Positions 59,550-64,000 of a stretch of 64,000 nt of DNA are shown here, piece after piece. The notes under the pieces were generated by a model. That model was not told the DNA's origin. It ran no database searches and saw nothing but the letters and a program-made list of their open reading frames with translations. Origin of the DNA: Evernia prunastri. Its lineage: Eukaryota > Ascomycota > Lecanoromycetes > Lecanorales > Parmeliaceae. Location: NCBI GenBank assembly GCA_003184365.1, contig NKYR01000034.1, positions 271,968 to 335,967 of the forward strand, in the 5' to 3' direction. Position 1 is the first letter of the stretch. Every line of letters begins with the position of its first letter. The translations under genes were made by a program, and so were the position numbers.

Positions 59550-61957
59550 ATGTCATTGAAAAGCCCAGTCTCGGAGAATGGTCTTTCCCAACCACGAGCC
59601 TCAGCTATGCCCTCTGTCTACGATACCTATCTTTGCAGGGAGCCCGCCAACGATGTGCCCATGTTGATACGGAACGGCCCAGATGAATACACAGCGCTCC
59701 TGAGGACGTTGCAAAGATCGGCGGATTACTTCGCAGAAAAAGATTACACCAGGGCAGTTGAAAGGCTGCAATTGGAGATCGCCCGGGTACATATGCAGAA
59801 CAAGCGGTGGGATCGTGCAGCACGAGTGCTCGTATCCCTTTCGCAGATGTTAAGCTGGCGCCGAGCAGGTTGGTGGGTTTTACTGGAAGAGATAGATTGG
59901 GCCCTCAGGGACTGTGCGCGCCGCATTGGAGATCTTGAGACCCTAATTGCTGTTGAATGGGAGCTCATGTGCAGCTGTAAGCCCAAACGCCTTCTCCGAG
60001 CTTGGTTCCATCTGACTTGACTCAGACCTGACACCAAGACAGGATTGGCATTATGACTTTTCGAAAGCAATAAAAGGTATCAAGACCTCGAATCCACGGC
60101 CGAAAGCTGTCATACGAGCCGAAAACACACTTTCGTGCAGTAAGTCTATACGAACATAGCCCACGAGCGGCGTTTATTGAAAAGGTTACGCTTGCTAATT
60201 TCCTAATAGTATCCGCAACGTTTGGGTTCAGCACCGCTGAAGGCAATGTGGGTGTATCGCTGCCTTCACAGCTGATTGTTACTTCTCGTGCACACAAAGA
60301 CTCTACTCCTATATTGATTTCACAAATCAAGGTTGCCTTTGAAGGAGGTCTGAGGGGCTTTAACATTCAGCATGAATCCACCGCAAAGCCTGAAGCTAGC
60401 ACGTCTGATAGCCTGGCGCACCTTCATCGCATTTCCTTACAAAAGGCTACTTCAGATGCTACATCGCTATCCTCAAGCCCGAATTTCTCTCTTGGCTCTC
60501 AGCCGTTGTTGGGTTTTGCTGATCTAGAAATGCCTTCGGGCGTCACGAAAGCCCTGTCGCTTGATCACATGCCGCGTGATCCTGGAAACGTTGAGGTTGC
60601 TAGTATCACTATATGCATGTCTGAAGTCGACTTCGATCTGGAGGTTGTCATCACTGATCAGGAGCAAGCGCACCAGGAAGCTCTCTGGGAAAAGAGTCCA
60701 TTAGGCCTGCTGCCAAAGAAAGCCAAGGTTGGACGCAGCGTCGTGAAGATCTTGCCCAAACCGCCTAAAATGCAAATTCAACCCCATGGCGTATCACCAA
60801 AATACTTCACTGACGAGAATATATCTGTAGAGATGGAAATCACGAACGAAGAGGAGGAAGAGACCGATGTTAGCATCGACGCTCGACTTCTGGCTCCTTC
60901 AGGGATATCACCGATGGTAAGATGGGCTTTGGATAGAGAAGGGGATGCGAGAGAAATTAGTAGCATTGAGTCGCCTTCTAAGAGTATCGGCAATCTAACT
61001 CCAACGGCGAACCGAAAACATATGTTACACATCCAAGGTTCTCCAGTTGCAGCCGACTATATTCTGGAAGTCAAAGCGCGTTATCATGTCCTTTCCGACC
61101 CCGAAACACCCATTATCAAAAGTTTCTCGGCTAAGATTGCGGTCGTGACGCCATTCGAGGGAAACCACAGCTTCTTGCCTGTGGTCGATCCTGAACCGTG
61201 GCCGAGTTACTTCAACGCTGATGACCTTGATGAAATTTCCAAGGCTGATGCTGGCGAACAGGAGGTTGCGAAGGGATTGACTCAACGGTGGTCACTGACT
61301 TCGACCATTGCGTCTTCGGCTGACATTCCTTTAATAATCGAGAGCGTTAAACCAGAAGTAGTCGAAATACTCGGAGGAGCCATTTGCAGTATCTCTTCGG
61401 CTCCTGGGGATACTGTCGCAGCGTTCATGATCTCGCCCAATGATCTTCAGGCGCACGATTTTGTCATCCTTGCCCAGAAATTAGATCTGGAAGACCGTCG
61501 ATCTACCTTCCTGGATCTACAACTGGAAATCAAGTGGCGTCGAGACGACTTCCAGGGCCCTTCGATAGTCACTCACCTTCCTATACCAGAGATAGTCCTA
61601 CCTTTCGGCGAGCCTCGAGTGTTGGCGTCCGCACGAAATGTGGACGTCCCACCTGGAGGAATATACCTGGAATACGTCATAGAAAACCCATCGATGTATG
61701 CGCTCCCGTTCCAGTTAACTATGGACATCAATGAGGAGTTCGCATTTAGTGGGCCCAAAAATGTTGCGGTACAATTGGTGCCGCTCAGCCGGCATCGTAT
61801 CCGATACGTTATCTTGCCTCATGTGAAAGGGGTTTGGATTAGCCCTCAGTTCAGAGTCTTGGACACTCACTTCCAGAAGAATTTGAAAGTCAACGCCACC
61901 AAAGGGATGAGAAGTGACAAAAAGGGAGTGTCGATTTGGGTGGATGATGATAGCTGA
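59550..61957 (+). CDS. TRAPPC11 homologue, N-terminally shortened (foie-gras C-terminal part plus Gryzun region)
   Basis: Three exons: 59550..59976, 60026..60139 and 60210..61957, giving 762 residues. The start reads SAMPSVYDTYLCREPANDVP, then foie-gras-type helices (AEKDYTRAVERLQLEIARVH, NKRWDRAARVLVSLSQMLSW, GWWVLLEEIDWALRDCARRI). Joins give YLTPRQDWHYDFSKAIKGIK and SATFGFSTAEGNVGVSLPSQ. The C-terminal half is beta-rich, as in the Gryzun/TRAPPC11 immunoglobulin-like region, ending FQKNLKVNATKGMRSDKKGV. TRAPPC11 belongs to the TRAPP III tethering complex in ER-Golgi traffic and autophagy. Fungal homologues are, as I recall, near 1200 residues; the first 450-500 are absent here and the HEM25 gene lies 438 bp upstream. 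The remaining frame has no internal stop, so it may still be expressed. Confidence 0.82.
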
Positions 61958-62582
61958 ACGATGGGCTATCTACACAAGGCACGTCAACGGTCAGTAGTGG
62001 TGTTGTCGGAGGAGGACAGAAAAAAGGCAAAACACGGAGAGGCAAGCTGTCAATCTCTGAAAGAGGCTGGGAACAGACTAATTACTAACCAGGTAATGGC
62101 AGGTAGAATCGCAACAACTGTGACTGTAGCAAGCATGAAACCTGACTCTGATGCAAGACATCAAGTAGTCATGCGTCAAGTATATAATAACACCATAAAG
62201 TACCTACTCATAATCAAAATGTAAGAAAGAGAATCAATTGTTCAGCCACAGCGATTTGATTTTGGAAAATCTTTTAACTCATTAGAGTATACTCGTACAT
62301 CTACTTCGAGTAAGGTGCCTAACTACTTATAAGAAAGCTTAAACACTGTAGGGCAATGGAAGCCACAAACAGACGCCACTACTGACACTAGCAAACTTAA
62401 TCGTGTCAACTGTACGAGCCACCCCGTCCTTCGCACGAGCACCGATCATCACTCGTTCTTCTTTCAGGCTATTCATACAAAGCACAAGCTCACCGTCGCT
62501 CATGGCATTGCCGTCACTCGTTTATCTGTATCATCAAGTACATCAATCCATGCGAAGCGTAAATATTGCTGCACTATGAGCA
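61958..62582. other. intergenic region upstream of the UBTD gene
   Basis: About 625 bp, partly AT-rich around 62160-62350. A short 87-codon plus-strand frame (61961-62224) shows no domain. The last 100 bp are likely the UBTD promoter and leader. Confidence 0.5.
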
Positions 62583-63586
62583 ATGGTAAGTCGCCGCCCT
62601 GCCCTGCAGCCTCGTATGGAAGCAGTCAGCCATGTTGGAATCCTAGCCCATGTCAACTAATCCCATAATCGACAGGGGTGTTGTCATTCCACTGCCCGTG
62701 ATGAAGAGGAATCTTCCCCTTATTCTCCCTCCAATGCCCACGGCGACTCCTCCTCACGTGCCATCACTTCCGCCCCCACGCAGCAATTGCCCGATACCTC
62801 TAGTCCACGGAACTCATCTCAGAACCCCGAGACCTCACAGCGAAGCCGAGCGCGGAGGAATCTAGCCCTAGGGGAACAGTTCAACGCACCAATACGGCCC
62901 CACATATGGACGGCTAAGAAGCAATGGAATCGGTCGCAGCTGGACAGAGAGAGGCAAGAGTTCTTCGATACGAGGGTTACGGGCCACACAGAGATATGGG
63001 CAACACTGAAGGTCGTAGTGGGGCTTTTGGCGAATGGCGACATAACTACGGCACAGAGCATAGTGGACGCCGCAGCTATTACGATACCGACTGGCGATCT
63101 CAGAAATGGTGCATATGACGAGGCAGGGAATTTGTACCAGATGCCAGAGCATGTCATTAGCGACCCTCAAAATGTGGTGTTGGACCACCAAGAGGATATC
63201 AAGAAAGGAGAAGTGACCAACGAGGCTACAGATGACGATGAAGCGATCGAAAGGAAAAGAGAGGAGAAGGGAAAATCAGTACTCAAGACTGGCGACATGA
63301 TCAAAGTCAAAGCAAGACTCAGTGATAGAGAAGGGCCGGATGTTGTGATCCAATTGGGCAAAGATCAGGTCGTGAGGATGTTGGTGAGAAGGGTCCAGGA
63401 GGAGGCCAACGTGAGGGCAGAAATTTACTTGATTAACGAGCACATGCTGACATCTCTGAATAGGTGACTGGGAACGGGAAAGTGAAGATTGCATATATGG
63501 GCAAAATCCTCAAAGATGGCGAGACTTTGCAGGCACAGGGTTGGCGCGAGGGTCATGTCGTTAATGCATTGGTATTTAATGTATAA
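62583..63586 (+). CDS. ubiquitin domain-containing protein, UBTD1/2-like
   Basis: Three exons: 62583..62585 (only the ATG), 62676..63410 and 63464..63586, giving 286 residues. ATG is followed at once by the GTAAGT donor; the second exon starts GGG TGT TGT, so the protein begins MGCCHSTARDEE. Gly2 and Cys3/Cys4 fit N-myristoylation and palmitoylation, as in fungal members. The UBTD-specific N-terminal domain is RPHIWTAKKQWNRSQLDRER, RVTGHTEIWATLKVVVGLLA and NGDITTAQSIVDAAAITIPT. The ubiquitin-like fold is C-terminal: GDMIKVKARLSDREGPDVVI to VKIAYMGKILKDGETLQAQG, lacking a GlyGly end. Human UBTD proteins bind E2 enzymes; the fungal role is not known to me. ATG at 62576 is in the wrong phase at the same donor and was rejected. 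Confidence 0.88.
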
Positions 63587-64000
63587 TGTTGCATCTCACG
63601 ACGATATCGGTGCTCCGGAGTGATGTTGTGAAGAGGGAGAAAATTGCAAGAGGTTTTGTATCTACAACGTAAACGTCAATGCCCTGGGATTACTGTATTC
63701 TAGTCGGGTCGAATCTTGCTATCCATCAATAATTGATTCATGGACCATTTTAGTAGCCATGATGTAGCAAACGTACGATGCTTTGAAGTCTTGTTGTTGC
63801 GCGGTGAGGGTTACAGTACCATGTCTATCCATCAAATAGCTGAGGCAGGGGTCCCGGAATTCTGTTTATTTAGCGCATTCAAAATGATCGCGAATACTCG
63901 TATCTTCCTTGCCTCCTTCGCGCCGGCGTCCTACCTTAGTCCCAAAGGCTAACAAGTTAGCGCTGGAACTAAGCTCAAAAAAGTCTAGATCGCTTCGCGG
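63587..64000. other. right-end flank, nothing recognised
   Basis: About 410 bp of 3' flank. A 70-codon frame at 63740-63952 shows no domain and is not called. Confidence 0.5.

Overview
The window looks like chromosomal DNA of a filamentous ascomycete. Genes carry many short introns (about 50-150 nt, GTRNGT donors, CTRAC-type branch sites, YAG acceptors), lie on both strands, and encode proteins typical of Pezizomycotina (SLD3, PEX20, an Ssk2-type MAPKKK, OPI3, WHI2). Class Dothideomycetes is my guess from intron style and gene character, and no marker in the window proves it. Many apparent long frames open only with TTG or GTG, so I placed starts on ATG and rebuilt exons by hand. Exon edges come from consensus plus frame continuity and are not transcript-verified. 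A base or two of uncertainty is possible.

Layout. 1-4.0 kb: the 5' part of a DPB4-like Pol epsilon histone-fold subunit and SLD3, both replication factors on the minus strand. 5.6-13.5 kb: a three-LIM paxillin-like protein, an MCT-type MFS transporter and beta-tubulin (eight exons). 14.7-18.6 kb: a CUS2/HTATSF1-like splicing factor and an ammonium transporter. 18.6-21.3 kb: an AT-rich gene-free stretch with GATA motifs. 21.3-29.5 kb: an Ssk2/SskB-type MAPKKK and an RSC7/SWP82 chromatin-remodelling subunit with a polyglutamine tail. 29.5-33.7 kb: a gene-free stretch rich in simple repeats. 33.7-41.4 kb: S-adenosylmethionine synthetase, the GTPase GPN3, an APQ12-like protein, proline-catabolic P5C dehydrogenase, and two small hypothetical ORFs. 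43-50 kb: a mucin-like single-pass protein, a probably GPI-anchored sorbosone-dehydrogenase-like protein and an F-box-like protein. 50.8-63.6 kb: SEC13, PEX20, WHI2, OPI3, a HEM25-type mitochondrial carrier, a TRAPPC11 homologue lacking its usual N-terminal half, and a UBTD-type ubiquitin-like protein.

The genes are mostly housekeeping and do not form an obvious metabolic cluster. Loose themes are replication (DPB4, SLD3), stress signalling (SSK2, WHI2), secretory traffic (SEC13, TRAPPC11) and methyl/phospholipid metabolism (SAM synthetase, OPI3). Several neighbours are divergent and share short promoters: SAM synthetase/GPN3, APQ12/P5CDH, SEC13/PEX20, WHI2/OPI3 and HEM25/TRAPPC11.

I found no CRISPR array, recognisable transposon, rRNA or convincing tRNA, and no clear undescribed system. 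The most interesting observations are two introns of one gene that share nearly the same 3' cassette, the N-terminally shortened TRAPPC11 gene, an uninterrupted 214-codon frame without an early ATG at 8469-9113, and a start codon that forms an exon by itself in the UBTD gene.
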